From positions 1 to 43,159 of the forward strand of contig CAIVAU010000150.1 in assembly GCA_903903925.1 (NCBI GenBank): a stretch of 43,159 nucleotides of DNA, written 5' to 3'. The DNA comes from an uncultured cyanobacterium (GTDB lineage: Bacteria > Cyanobacteriota > Cyanobacteriia > Cyanobacteriales > Nostocaceae). This document shows, piece after piece, positions 26,696 through 35,600 of the stretch; position 1 is the first letter of the stretch; each line of letters begins with the position of its first letter. The notes below the pieces were generated by a model. It saw only the letters and a program-made list of their open reading frames with translations. It did no database searches and was not told the origin of the DNA. The position numbers and the translations under genes were made by a program.

Positions 26696-29368
26696 CTATG
26701 CCGACGCACTACGTACCAAAATAACTGTGCAATCACTTTTACGAGAAATAGTTTCAGGGATATTTCCTAGAATCGTTTGTTGTAGAAGCCCTTCACGACT
26801 TGCCCCGAGGATGATCACATCACTATGGTATTCTTCGGCACACCGAATCACCCCTTCAGGGACAGAACTAGCGTAGACAGGAGTAGCAATTACCTGACAT
26901 CTGACCTTACGGTGGAGAAAGCGGATAGAGGTGTCCAGGCAAGTTGTATCCGGAGTGGATTCAGTCGGTTGGAGAACTTTACATAACTTAATTTCAGGCG
27001 ATAAACTGAGGGAAGTTAGGGCAGGTAGAAGTTGAACAGCTCGGCTGGAGTTAGGACCGCCCGCCATTGGAACCAACCAACGATCAAAAGTTCTTCTACC
27101 ATTTAACTTAACTAAGACAACATCACAAGCTGCCTGTCGAATGACAGTATCTACAACTCGGCTGAAAACTCGACCAGGTGTGGAAGTACTGCCTTTCCAA
27201 CCCATCAAAACTAAGTCAATGTGTCGCTCTTTGACAGTTTCTAAAATTGCCCCAGCGACATCATGAGCAACCCGAATCTGTGTATGAACGGGAATCCGCC
27301 ATTTCTCGCTCAACTGTTGTGCTTGACTCAACAGTTGAGTGCTGGCGGTGGTTTGCACTGGTGTTTCTGCTGGAGTGCGATTACGTGGCACGATGATGAC
27401 TTGCAGGCATTCTATTTCATAATTGCGCTGTTTGGCGATCGCCCCTGCCATTTCCAGCAAAGTTTGGGCTGTATTCGGATGGGATAGGGGTAATAGCAAC
27501 CGTCCTCTTCCTGTAGCAGGAGCGCGAGTTTGGTAAACGACATAGGAAGGCTCTGGTTTCGGTCCTGCTTGTTCAGTATAACCACCCAGTCGCTCTGCTT
27601 CCACCCGAATAATATCACTACGTGTAATAATCCCTACCAGTCGTCTACCTTCGGTCACTGGCAAACAACTCAGGTCATAATGGTTGAGCAAATGCAGCAC
27701 ATAAGCCAGCGTCGCTGTTGGTTTCACTGTGACTGGTTCCTGTGTCATGATTTTGGCGACGGATATATCCCCGCCTAACTGCCGTGAAGCACTACTTGCG
27801 ATATCTTTCTGAGTGATGATGCCGACGACCTTACCATCCTGAACAACTGGAAAGTTGCGATGCTGGGAGTGAGAAAAAGCTTGCACTGCTTCATCCAGAC
27901 TCAGTTCACTGGAGAGAGTTTCTACACGCTGCTGCATCACATCAACTGCGTTTAAATTTGCTAAAAATCCCTCCGTCGTTGGTTCTTTTCCCAGGTGGAT
28001 GCCATTCCACTCCAACAGGAGATCATAAAGCGATCCTGGCATCACTTTTTCGGCTACCAAGTAAGCGACAACTGAACCAATCATCAGTGGTAGCACCAAA
28101 TTAAAATCTGTCGTCATTTCAAATACAATGACGATGCTAGTAATTGGGACTCTGGCGACAGCACTCAAAAACGTACCCATTCCTGCCAAGGCGTAGGTTG
28201 TGGGAGCAGAAATTCCTAAGGTCCCATGCTCTACCAGCCCAACTAAATAACCAAGAGCAGAACCTAAAAGCAAAGGAGGAACTAATAACCCTCCAGGTGC
28301 GCCCGAACCGTAGGCGATTAATGTCAGAAGAAACTGAACGACAAAAACGACAATTGTTGTCTGAGGGCTGAGTTCGCCAGCCGTCAATATGTCTCGCAGT
28401 CCAGCAATATCTCGAAAAGTTGGCGGTAAAAAAGCGCCCACTCCTCCACAGACTAACCCAGCTAAGCCGATCTTTACAGGTAATCCCCAGCGGAACAGGC
28501 GACCGATAAAGTACATCAAAGTTGTGATGTATTTAAGTGGGGAGTGGGGGGAGGTGGTGCTGTATTCTTCCCGATCAGTGATGGAAAAAAAGTTAAGAAA
28601 AGCGATCACCCCGTGATTAAATAGTGCCCCTAGCAACCCAGCCACCACTCCTAATACCAAGTAAAAGGGAATCTCTTGGGGCGAGAAGCTAGTCTGTAAT
28701 GACGTCAGTTCTAGGTTTAAGCTATGTCCTCCCAGCCACCGAGAAATCCCCGCACCAATGAAAGAAGCGAGAATTGCTGTACCCATCGTTAAGCCGGATA
28801 CATCCTGAAGTAGTTCTTCAACAACGAAGAGGACTCCGGCGATTGGGGCATCAAAAGCAGCGGCTAACCCAGCCCCAGCACCAGCCGCAATCATTTGGCG
28901 ACGGTAATCTGGGGAAGTAGGAAAGACGCGACTGAGTTGATTGGCTAATGCAGCCCCCACCTGCAGTGTTGGTCCTTCGCGACCCAAGGGCAAACCCGAA
29001 CCTAGTGCGATCGTTGCGGTCAGCAGCTTGACCATCGCCACCCGCAAATCCAATGCTACTGGGACTTTGGCAAGTACAGCCTTAACTTGGGAAATGCCGC
29101 TCCCAGCAGCCTCAGGAGCCACATGTTGCACCAACAAACCACTGACGACTCCTCCCACTAAGCCAATTCCTGGTAATGCCAACCAAGCTGGTAGTGTCTC
29201 GGCTGTATGGATTCGCCATCCGCCCAAAACACTCACGCCTTGCTTTAAAAATACGGCAGCAAGAGCTGAAACTATACCAATCACGCAAGCTTGAAAAATG
29301 GCAAAGCGTTTAGGTTGCGAAAGTTGGCGGTAGAGTTTGAGCCAAAAAACTTTTCCCCTAACTAACAT
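26696..29368 (-). CDS. CLC-type chloride/proton antiporter with CBS pair and two UspA domains
   Basis: 890 residues in three parts. Residues about 20-450 are the CLC membrane core: GSGISQV (89-95), GLPLGREGPTLQVGAA with gating Glu131, FVVEELL with Glu184-Glu185 at the proton-glutamate position, and GSGAPGGLLVPPLLLGSALG. The gating and proton glutamates suggest an H+/Cl- exchanger rather than a channel. A CBS pair follows (two copies ending VVGIITQKDIA and LVGIITRSDIIR) and may sense nucleotides. Residues about 610-890 hold two UspA-like domains (the first with VLMGWKGSTSTPGRVFSRVVD, the second with VIILGASREGLLQQTILGNI), possible ATP-binding stress modules. The order CLC-CBS-USP-USP is longer than usual CLC proteins. 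It is transcribed alone. Confidence 0.92.
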   Translation of the reverse strand: MLVRGKVFWLKLYRQLSQPKRFAIFQACVIGIVSALAAVFLKQGVSVLGGWRIHTAETLPAWLALPGIGLVGGVVSGLLVQHVAPEAAGSGISQVKAVLAKVPVALDLRVAMVKLLTATIALGSGLPLGREGPTLQVGAALANQLSRVFPTSPDYRRQMIAAGAGAGLAAAFDAPIAGVLFVVEELLQDVSGLTMGTAILASFIGAGISRWLGGHSLNLELTSLQTSFSPQEIPFYLVLGVVAGLLGALFNHGVIAFLNFFSITDREEYSTTSPHSPLKYITTLMYFIGRLFRWGLPVKIGLAGLVCGGVGAFLPPTFRDIAGLRDILTAGELSPQTTIVVFVVQFLLTLIAYGSGAPGGLLVPPLLLGSALGYLVGLVEHGTLGISAPTTYALAGMGTFLSAVARVPITSIVIVFEMTTDFNLVLPLMIGSVVAYLVAEKVMPGSLYDLLLEWNGIHLGKEPTTEGFLANLNAVDVMQQRVETLSSELSLDEAVQAFSHSQHRNFPVVQDGKVVGIITQKDIASSASRQLGGDISVAKIMTQEPVTVKPTATLAYVLHLLNHYDLSCLPVTEGRRLVGIITRSDIIRVEAERLGGYTEQAGPKPEPSYVVYQTRAPATGRGRLLLPLSHPNTAQTLLEMAGAIAKQRNYEIECLQVIIVPRNRTPAETPVQTTASTQLLSQAQQLSEKWRIPVHTQIRVAHDVAGAILETVKERHIDLVLMGWKGSTSTPGRVFSRVVDTVIRQAACDVVLVKLNGRRTFDRWLVPMAGGPNSSRAVQLLPALTSLSLSPEIKLCKVLQPTESTPDTTCLDTSIRFLHRKVRCQVIATPVYASSVPEGVIRCAEEYHSDVIILGASREGLLQQTILGNIPETISRKSDCTVILVRSASA

Positions 29369-29700
29369 GTTTGAGTAATCACTTTTTTAAAGTTGACTGT
29401 TGACTGTTGACTGTTGACCGTTAACAGTCAACAACCTTAACTTGCATAATTTATTTCTTGGAGCTCCCTAACTTCTTCTTTTATAGCTTTTCTGACAAAA
29501 ATGAAATAAAAATGAAATTTTTTTATTCCTAAAGACTTACGCATTGACAAGAAACTTGCAGACTTGAAGACAGAAAAATTCATACCAAATTCACAAGAGA
29601 TACACATCTACTTCACAGGTAAATGCAATAGTTACCTTACTTCGCTCCTCAGCTCAGTCGTCAACTTAAACTATCGAAACTGATTTAGAAGTTGCTTAAA
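29369..29700. promoter_or_regulatory. Divergent spacer with TTGACTG repeats
   Basis: 332 bases between the CLC gene and the small secreted gene. It starts with a TTGACTG array (29392-29420) followed by the inverse sequence CCGTTAACAGTCAACAA, which can fold into a hairpin. The remainder is AT-rich and holds no gene that I can support; promoters for both sides are expected here. Confidence 0.5.
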
Positions 29701-30117
29701 ATGGGAATTAACTCTGCAAAGTTATTGTCTGCTTTTTCCTCTGCCCTAGCCCTTGCAGTGATTTTGCCTGGAATTGCTGTTAATTCAGCTTCAGTTCTGG
29801 CTCAATCTACTACTACCACTCCCAGCGGTGCTATGTCACCGCAAAAAATCAAGATTTCTCCGGCACAACGCCAACAGATTCGAGTTTTGGTGAAACAGAG
29901 AAATATTGAGATTGAGGGTGTGTTGGACAAAAATACTCAACTCCCCAAATTTACTCAAGCTTTAAGTTCTGGCCAGAAAATTAATCAAGCTCTCCAAGGG
30001 GTGAATTTGTCAACACAACAGCAGACACAGATCAAGACCATCATGGATACCTATCGAGAGAAAGCGAAAGCTATTATAAGTCAACCGCCATCATCGATGG
30101 CATCACCAGCAAAGTAA
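29701..30117 (+). CDS. Small exported helical protein
   Basis: 138 residues from the ATG at 29701; an in-frame TTG at 29692 is less likely. A signal peptide (KLLSAFSSALALAVILPGIA, cut near VLA-Q) is clear. The mature part has a short Thr/Ser linker, then helices SPAQRQQIRVLVKQRNIEIE and LSTQQQTQIKTIMDTYREKA, two SPAQ/LSTQ-x-Q-type turns reminiscent of the LTxxQ motif of CpxP/Spy periplasmic chaperones. The similarity is weak and the family call is tentative. A good hairpin terminator follows, so the gene is monocistronic. Confidence 0.75.
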   Translation: MGINSAKLLSAFSSALALAVILPGIAVNSASVLAQSTTTTPSGAMSPQKIKISPAQRQQIRVLVKQRNIEIEGVLDKNTQLPKFTQALSSGQKINQALQGVNLSTQQQTQIKTIMDTYREKAKAIISQPPSSMASPAK

Positions 30118-30140
30118 GATTCAACAAGATCTGAATTTCC

Positions 30141-30172
30141 AATCCCCTGACTACAAGTTGGGGGATTTTTGT
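30141..30172 (+). terminator. Rho-independent terminator
   Basis: Stem AATCCCC (30141-30147) pairs with GGGGATT (30161-30167) around a short loop, and the stem is followed by a T run (ATTTTTG). It lies 24 bases after the small exported gene and before selO. Confidence 0.8.
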
Positions 30173-30268
30173 TTCTTCAGCCCAGAGGTACTATTGTATC
30201 AATCCCTGTTTCCTTTGATTTACCCTCCCGACTAACTATAATCTACACCGAGAGTACGAATAAGTTTA

Positions 30269-31726
30269 ATGACTCTGGCTGAAACTGTAAACAACAAGAA
30301 TTCTAGCAATCCCTTTGTCAGCCTCAACTACGAACCCGCCCTAGAATCTTTGGGCGATGATTACTACGACGAAGTTGCGGCGGCAGAATTTCCCCAAAAC
30401 CTCCTACGCTGGCGTAATGACGCACTGCTCCCCCGGTTAGGACTAGACCCTCAAGTCGTAACAGACGAAGATTTTATCGTAGCCTTTGGCAAATTTGAAC
30501 AGCGGAAACCTTTGTTGGCGCTGCGTTACCACGGCTATCAATTTGGTGATTATAACCCCAGGCTAGGTGATGGTAGAGGCTTTCTCTATGGACAAGTGCG
30601 CGGTACAGATGGTGAACTGTACGATTTTGGAACCAAAGGTTCTGGTACGACACCCTACTCTCGTGGTGGTGACGGTATGCTCACACTCAAGGGCGGCGTA
30701 CGCGAAGTTCTCGCTGCGGAAGCACTGCACCATATGGGTGTACGTACCTCGCGCTGTCTCAGTATGATTGAAACAGGTTTATCTCTATGGAGAGGCGATG
30801 AACCTTCCCCTACACGTTCCTGTGTCATGGTAAGGATGAGCCGATCGCACATCCGGTTTGGCACTTTTGAACGACTGCACTATTTCCAGCGTCCCGATTT
30901 AACTCAAAAGCTGTTAGACCACGTCATTGAGCAGTATTACCAACACTTAGTCAGCGAACACGATAAGTATGCCCTGTTTTACGCAGAACTAGTCCAACGG
31001 GTAGCAGAACTCGCCGCACAGTGGATGGCTGCGGGTTTTTGCCACGCGGTACTAAACACCGACAATATGTCGATCACTGGGGAGAGTTTTGACTACGGAC
31101 CCTATGCCTTTATTCCTAGTTATCAACCACACTTTACAGCCGCTTATTTCGATTACTATGGACGCTATTGTTACAGCCATCAACCGGATATTTGTAAGTT
31201 AAATTTACAAATGCTCCAAGCAACATTAAAGTGTGTTATCGATCCATCTGATATGGAGCTAGGACTAGCCAGCTTTGATGAGCATTATCATCGCGAATAT
31301 AGCTCTTTAATGTTGAAAAAATTGGGTTTCCATCACTTGCAAAATCCAGAAGCAGCAGAGCTTTTGAAGTTAACGATTCAATTTTTGCAAGATAGTCAAG
31401 TTGGTTATCACCAATTTTTTTATGAAATGAGTCGTACTTTTTCATCTCAATGGCGAGATGAACCAGGCTTGGTGATGCTAACTTCAGATATTCTGCCAGC
31501 AACACGCTCTTCAGAACTTTTCGACCAATGGTGTATATTATACCATAAAATATTGAATAATTTCCAGCCCGCTCACATAGATATCATTGCCCAAAATCTA
31601 GCTCTTCATAATCCCAAAACAGTGCTATTAAAACCTGTCATTGAATCAGTTTGGGAGGCGATCGTTCAGCAAGATAATTGGCTACCTTTTTATGAGCTAA
31701 TTCAGCAAATTCAATCAGGAGTATAG
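30269..31726 (+). CDS. selO: Protein adenylyltransferase SelO (YdiU family)
   Basis: 485 residues, the normal size for bacterial SelO, a pseudokinase-fold enzyme that transfers AMP from ATP to Ser, Thr or Tyr of target proteins in redox stress. Visible blocks: [40 protein letters not shown] (glycine-rich loop with the inverted-ATP pocket), [32 protein letters not shown], and the catalytic/metal region [13 protein letters not shown] followed by FDYGPYAF. The usual HGV before LNTDN is HAV here, a mild deviation. No selenocysteine or UGA near the end is needed. The gene is monocistronic, followed by competing hairpins at 31729-31765. Confidence 0.95.
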   Translation: MTLAETVNNKNSSNPFVSLNYEPALESLGDDYYDEVAAAEFPQNLLRWRNDALLPRLGLDPQVVTDEDFIVAFGKFEQRKPLLALRYHGYQFGDYNPRLGDGRGFLYGQVRGTDGELYDFGTKGSGTTPYSRGGDGMLTLKGGVREVLAAEALHHMGVRTSRCLSMIETGLSLWRGDEPSPTRSCVMVRMSRSHIRFGTFERLHYFQRPDLTQKLLDHVIEQYYQHLVSEHDKYALFYAELVQRVAELAAQWMAAGFCHAVLNTDNMSITGESFDYGPYAFIPSYQPHFTAAYFDYYGRYCYSHQPDICKLNLQMLQATLKCVIDPSDMELGLASFDEHYHREYSSLMLKKLGFHHLQNPEAAELLKLTIQFLQDSQVGYHQFFYEMSRTFSSQWRDEPGLVMLTSDILPATRSSELFDQWCILYHKILNNFQPAHIDIIAQNLALHNPKTVLLKPVIESVWEAIVQQDNWLPFYELIQQIQSGV

Positions 31727-31728
31727 AA

Positions 31729-31765
31729 GAGAGTGGTATGCTTTCCCACTCTCAGGAGTGGGAAA
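31729..31765 (+). terminator. Two mutually exclusive hairpins after selO
   Basis: GAGAGTGG (31729-31736) can pair with CCACTCTC (31746-31753), while TTTCCCACTC (31742-31751) can pair exactly with GAGTGGGAAA (31756-31765). Both use the same central bases, so only one can form at a time. The second is followed by AAAC, not a T run, so on the plus strand it is a weak terminator. Confidence 0.5.
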
Positions 31766-31951
31766 ACTAAGATAGGTGAGGATAATGATGATGAAGTAGA
31801 TGAAGGGGATTTATACTTTAACTGGAAAGCTAGAGAGAAAAAGTATCAACTTAAACCTGAAACTTGCTGACAAGTTTTGCGAGAATATCATATTTTGTTA
31901 ACTATACATTATTCTGTAGTGTTTAAATGATTGTTAGATAGTTAGTTGATT
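31766..31951 (+). pseudogene. Possible gene remnant upstream of the DUF1828 unit
   Basis: A plus-strand frame without a usable start reads GEDNDDEVDEGDLYFNWKAR and ends LKPETC before a TGA at about 31870. The composition looks protein-like rather than random, but there is no ATG, no ribosome site and I know no match. It may be the tail of a lost gene or chance. Confidence 0.25.
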
Positions 31952-32133
31952 ATGTTAAGTCAAGAGAAATTTGAAGAATTAATAAATCATACCACAAAAT
32001 GTATTAATAATGATATTATATGGGTAAAAAGTGGAGTCCGTTCTTTCTCTCTAGTTTTTTTTTGGAAGCAAAAATGACTCACAATGGCGTTATGCATGAA
32101 CCTCCACCTTTTAACATAGAGATAGAGCTATGA
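31952..32133 (+). pseudogene. Small ORF with a 9-T run frameshift, overlapping the DUF1828 gene
   Basis: The ATG at 31952 opens a frame reading MLSQEKFEELINHTTKCINN and on to VRSFSLVFFWKQK, where TGA at 32075-32077 stops it after 41 residues. The frame runs through a stretch of nine T (32055-32063). One additional T would keep it open as VFFLEAKMTHNGVMHEPPPF plus NIEIEL and end at TGA 32131-32133, giving the ATGA overlap with the DUF1828 gene that coupled gene pairs show. This suggests a 60-residue partner gene that is frameshifted, phase-variable or read by slippage. Its family is unknown. Confidence 0.45.
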
Positions 32134-32900
32134 AATCTATTGTTTGCGAGAACATTATACAAAATATAGGTAATTTATTTACTTGTTCTATTGTTAATGG
32201 CTTTGTTCGTATTCGTACGCCATTTATTCTTTCTGATGGTAGTGTGATTGATATCTTTATTAAAGAGCAAAGCAAAGAGTACATTTTAACAGACTTAGGT
32301 GAAACTTTGGGATGGTTAAATTTACAAACAATCCTTCAGGAAATGCCCAGAAAGCAAAAAAATGATATTAAAAAAATTCTGACAAGTTTTAATGTTGAAC
32401 ATTCTCATGAAATGTTCATTATCCGTGTTCAAAAAAATGTATCGGAAAATGAATTATCGTCTTATATATTTCAGCTAGTTCAAGCAATAATTAAAGTTGC
32501 AGAAACTAGTAGTTTTTATAAAAATGATAAATTACCTAACCGTATTCTTGAAGATGTATCAATTTTGTTAAGAGAAAGAAAAATAGATTTTGAAACTAAT
32601 AAAAAGATTAGAGGAAATTCTGGGCGAGTCAGAACAATAGATTTTTATTTCTCAAACTCTAAAAGTGTTTTGATAAATATTCTTAGTGCTAATTATCTTA
32701 GAGAAGCAAATAGAAGATCTGACTATGTTTTTAGCACTTGGTTTGATCTCAGTTATCGAAAAACAGAAAATTCAAAGTTTATATCATTAATAGATGACAA
32801 TGAAAAAATTTGGAGTTCTGATAATATTAATTTACTGAATCAAGTATCTAATGTAGTTTTTTGGTCAGAAAAAAGTAAATTCCAGTCAGTTTTACAGTAG
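32130..32900 (+). CDS. DUF1828/DUF1829-like protein
   Basis: 256 residues, markedly AT-rich relative to the flanking genes, which may point to transfer. The N-terminal part (IVNGFVRIRTPFILSDGSVI through KEYILTDLGETLGWL) matches DUF1828, and the C-terminal half (about 150-256, RTIDFYFSNSKSVLINILSA...) resembles DUF1829. These proteins are linked to phage, plasmid and toxin-antitoxin type loci, and their biochemical role is not known to me. The ATG overlaps the TGA of an upstream frame as ATGA. The next gene is convergent. Confidence 0.75.
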   Translation: MKSIVCENIIQNIGNLFTCSIVNGFVRIRTPFILSDGSVIDIFIKEQSKEYILTDLGETLGWLNLQTILQEMPRKQKNDIKKILTSFNVEHSHEMFIIRVQKNVSENELSSYIFQLVQAIIKVAETSSFYKNDKLPNRILEDVSILLRERKIDFETNKKIRGNSGRVRTIDFYFSNSKSVLINILSANYLREANRRSDYVFSTWFDLSYRKTENSKFISLIDDNEKIWSSDNINLLNQVSNVVFWSEKSKFQSVLQ

Positions 32901-32955
32901 TAGAAAAATTGTAGATCGGGAAGATTTAGAACCTTTCCCCCATAGGGAGTCTCAA

Positions 32956-34005
32956 CTACTTATAAACTGCACCAAAAGTATGATCGGGATTAATCTCAAT
33001 GACTAAATCGACCAATGTTGAAGATTCGACCAATGGCTTGATGAATAATTCTGGGTGAAGCGATCGCCAAAAATAATCAACAAATTTTTCTACCTCAAGT
33101 TCTGTCATCCCTGATTTACCAGCAGCAATCATCTGGCGTTCTGCTTGTTTGCGCCACTCTAAAGTGAGGCGGTAATCTCTGGGATACAGCACTATGAGGC
33201 TATCTAATCGCTCCCACAGCGGTAAATAATTGTTAAGTTTATGATTAATCTCCCAGGCAAATGCCCTATCTTCATCTGTAATAATTGGCGGCGGTGCAGT
33301 TTGAAATTTAGCAGAGTCGATAGGTCGTACACCAACACACCAACCTTCAAAAAGAACAATATCTACATGAGTCACCATGTCTGGAGTCGTTCGATCCCCA
33401 GCGCCTGCGTAGGCAGATTTATCAAAACGCGGGACTGCAACTGGATTTTTACACTCGCGGATTTGATCTAGTACACTTAAACCTAATTCAACATCATGGG
33501 TTCCTGGTGGACCACGCCAAATCAGGCGAGGGTCTTGCTGTTTTAATGCTAAACGCTCTCTATAAGTTTTGTATAAATCATCTAAAGATAGGTTTAGGGT
33601 ATGGTATCCTAATTTACAGAGAATCAACGTAAGAACCTGACACATTGTCGTTTTACCCGTTCCTTGTCCTCCTAAAATGCCTTGTACAAGAGGATACTCT
33701 AGATCCTGGCGCTGGGATGCAATTTTGGTTGCCAGAGGTAGCCACAAATTCCACAGTGTTTCCAAAATCACGTGGGTTTGCATGTGGAGGTTCGTTTGGC
33801 AGAATGTACTCAAGTCTGGTAGGACAGACTTAAGCAGATGCGATCGCGCTTGTATAACTTCATCCACATTGTCCCGTGTGATCCCAAAAGCCTTCGCACG
33901 TAAAGTATCTGCTAGGGCTGCTTCTTTCGCCTCCTGCTGCCAACTTTGTTCTGCCTGCGTTGCAGTTAAAATTTGACTGAGCCATTTCATTTGGTTGTTA
34001 GTCAT
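32956..34005 (-). CDS. D-glycerate 3-kinase (photorespiration)
   Basis: 349 residues in the P-loop glycerate kinase family of cyanobacteria and plants, which phosphorylates D-glycerate to 3-phosphoglycerate to close the photorespiratory cycle. Key features: ILGGQGTGKTTMCQVLTLIL (Walker A), LNLSLDDLYKTYRERLAL, PRLIWRGPPGTHDVELG, VAVPRFDKSAYAGAGDR, IVLFEGWCVGVR and ...LIVLYPRDYRLTLEWRKQAE. The start is uncertain: the ATG at 34005 (MTNNQMKW) sits at the edge of a TTAGTCA repeat array, while the ATG at 33990 begins MKWLSQ. Neither has a clear ribosome site. A cytosolic enzyme with no operon partner. Confidence 0.88.
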   Translation of the reverse strand: MTNNQMKWLSQILTATQAEQSWQQEAKEAALADTLRAKAFGITRDNVDEVIQARSHLLKSVLPDLSTFCQTNLHMQTHVILETLWNLWLPLATKIASQRQDLEYPLVQGILGGQGTGKTTMCQVLTLILCKLGYHTLNLSLDDLYKTYRERLALKQQDPRLIWRGPPGTHDVELGLSVLDQIRECKNPVAVPRFDKSAYAGAGDRTTPDMVTHVDIVLFEGWCVGVRPIDSAKFQTAPPPIITDEDRAFAWEINHKLNNYLPLWERLDSLIVLYPRDYRLTLEWRKQAERQMIAAGKSGMTELEVEKFVDYFWRSLHPELFIKPLVESSTLVDLVIEINPDHTFGAVYK

Positions 34006-34085
34006 TAGTTATTAGTTATTAGTCATTAGTCATTAGTTATTAGTTATTAGTCATTAGTTATTAGTCATTAGTTATTAGTCATTAG
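33999..34085. repeat. TTAGTCA / TTAGTTA heptamer array
   Basis: About a dozen units alternating between TTAGTCA and TTAGTTA run from the first codons of the glycerate kinase to 34085. Its position in the 5' region of that gene on the minus strand may supply or disturb the start. Confidence 0.95.
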
Positions 34086-34121
34086 GCAATGGGCATTGAA
34101 AGACTGATAATCCCCCCTACC

Positions 34122-34201
34122 CCCCTGCTCCCTGCTCCCTGCTCCCTGCTCCCTCTTAGAAAGCTCCCTGCTCCCTCTTAGAAAGCTCCCTGCTCCCTCT
34201 T
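34122..34201. repeat. CTCCCTG array with a 24-base higher-order unit
   Basis: CTGCTCCCTG heptamers are broken by CTTAGAAAGCTCC, giving a repeated 24-base unit (CTTAGAAAGCTCCCTGCTCC) two to three times. The array runs directly into the ycf20 stop codon at 34201-34203. Confidence 0.92.
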
Positions 34202-34533
34202 CAAGATCCCAATTTAAAAGCTTCGAGGAAAAGGCTGTAGACTAAACCAATTTTGAGGCTGTTGAGTGAATTTACCCAAAGCGATCGCCTTAAGGCAAAA
34301 TTACGACTGTAGAATATCCTGCTAGTGATTTCCGTCAACAGCACTAAAATCCCAGCTACGACAACGTCCCATTCAGCCGTTTGTCCTGCTGTGGTGGAAA
34401 CTGCGCTCCCCAGAAAAAAACCGAACAATAGACCAATGATTTGCAGCGATAACCGTCGCCAAGGATTGAAAAACCATTGCCTCAAGCGCCTAGCGATCGC
34501 ATTAAACAGGTTGTTGAGACGAGTGTTTTGCAT
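34201..34533 (-). CDS. ycf20: Ycf20-family membrane protein (DUF565)
   Basis: 110 residues, two predicted membrane segments (LQIIGLLFGFFLGSAVSTTA and VVVAGILVLLTEITSRIF). The opening NTRLNNLFNAIARRL, the centre NPWRRLSLQIIGLLFGFFLG, and the end SLKIGLVYSLFLEAFKLGS are diagnostic of Ycf20, a conserved cyanobacterial and plastid protein linked in plants to non-photochemical quenching. Its exact function is not settled. The stop codon touches a heptamer array. Confidence 0.92.
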   Translation of the reverse strand: MQNTRLNNLFNAIARRLRQWFFNPWRRLSLQIIGLLFGFFLGSAVSTTAGQTAEWDVVVAGILVLLTEITSRIFYSRNFALRRSLWVNSLNSLKIGLVYSLFLEAFKLGS

Positions 34534-34910
34534 TGATCGGACTTACAACAGTTAAGCTTTTTTTCAAAAAATTTTTTCTATAATTATAATGGGAATATAG
34601 GGTAAAGCATTCCCCTGCTTGAATAGTATTTGAGATATCTCTTAGGTTTTCAGGGATTAACAAAACTTATATATCTTGTTATCCTGAACGGAGCATAATA
34701 TGCCAGTTGATGACAGTAAGCTGTCACGCATCTAGTTTTTTAACCCGAACTAGGCTCTACAAGGGTTCTAGCCTCCAGATTATACAATTTAAATGCGCGA
34801 CAGCTTAGTAGTTCAAGGCTTGCGGTTGATTGACCTTTTCAACAACGGGCCACTCTGTGGCCGAGTCTAAAGAAAATTCTTATTTCTAAACATTTCTAAA
34901 CATTATCAAT
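34534..34910. promoter_or_regulatory. Spacer with overlapping inverted repeats
   Basis: 377 bases between the divergent ycf20 and lipoprotein genes. A TATAAT-like box lies at 34576-34590 (CTATAATTATAATGG). Arms TAAGCTGTCACGCAT (34717-34731) and ATGCGCGACAGCTTA (34793-34807) pair 14 of 15. The perfect hairpin TGACAG-TAAG-CTGTCA (34711-34726) competes with the left arm. Inside lies a smaller stem AGGCT...AGCCT near 34752-34775. The pair of alternative structures looks like a leader switch or a small RNA, but no known class is recognised. Confidence 0.5.
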
Positions 34911-35513
34911 ATGAAATTGATGTATCGTCATGCTGTTCTGTTAGCTTGTTCGTTAGGACTGCTTTTACTGCCGACTGGATGCTATGAAGTGAGTGTATCC
35001 TTTGAGCCATCAAAGCCAGTAGCAGAAACCTCCTCACCACCACTTACTCAGACTTCCCAGGTGCAGAAAAACGAGTCTTCATCCGTTTCACTAGAAAATG
35101 CTAACGCTTCTACCTTACAAACTGCTGCATCCACACCCACAGATTCTGTCCCAACTCCTAATCATAACTCAAATGGGAAAGCATTGCATCAGGGGAGTTT
35201 ACGAATGAGCAACCGAACAGAACAGCCTTTGCGCCTTGCCCTACTGGCGCGGACCAGAGTGAAGGGATCGGACTCTCAAAAGACAAATTATGATATTCCG
35301 GCACATTGGGATTTTGCTCCTCAAGAAGGTAGTGAGAAGGGGTTGATCCTATCACTACCTAACGGGAAGTTACAGCTGGAAAAGGGAGATATTTTAGTTG
35401 CTTTTGCACAAGATGGTTCCCGCCGCTACTGGGGACCATATGTTGTTGGCGAAACTTCCTCACCCACTTGGAATAGCCAAAAGGGAGAATGGCAATTAGT
35501 TATTACTCCGTAA
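34911..35513 (+). CDS. Lipoprotein of unknown function
   Basis: 200 residues. The signal peptide ends in the lipobox LLPTGC (Cys at about 24), so a diacylglyceryl anchor is expected. A low-complexity Ser/Thr/Pro linker (about 30-90) leads to a beta-rich domain (about 95-200): LRMSNRTEQPLRLALLARTR, PAHWDFAPQEGSEKGLILSL, LEKGDILVAFAQDGSRRYWG, PYVVGET. I recognise it only as a cyanobacterial conserved lipoprotein. It is convergent with the large hybrid kinase (88-base gap). Confidence 0.82.
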   Translation: MKLMYRHAVLLACSLGLLLLPTGCYEVSVSFEPSKPVAETSSPPLTQTSQVQKNESSSVSLENANASTLQTAASTPTDSVPTPNHNSNGKALHQGSLRMSNRTEQPLRLALLARTRVKGSDSQKTNYDIPAHWDFAPQEGSEKGLILSLPNGKLQLEKGDILVAFAQDGSRRYWGPYVVGETSSPTWNSQKGEWQLVITP

Positions 35514-35600
35514 ACTGGGCAGGGGAGCAGGGGAGAAGCAGTGAAGGGGGCATAAAAAAATTTCCCCCCACTTATCCCCAGAAGGGACACCGAATTCCCA

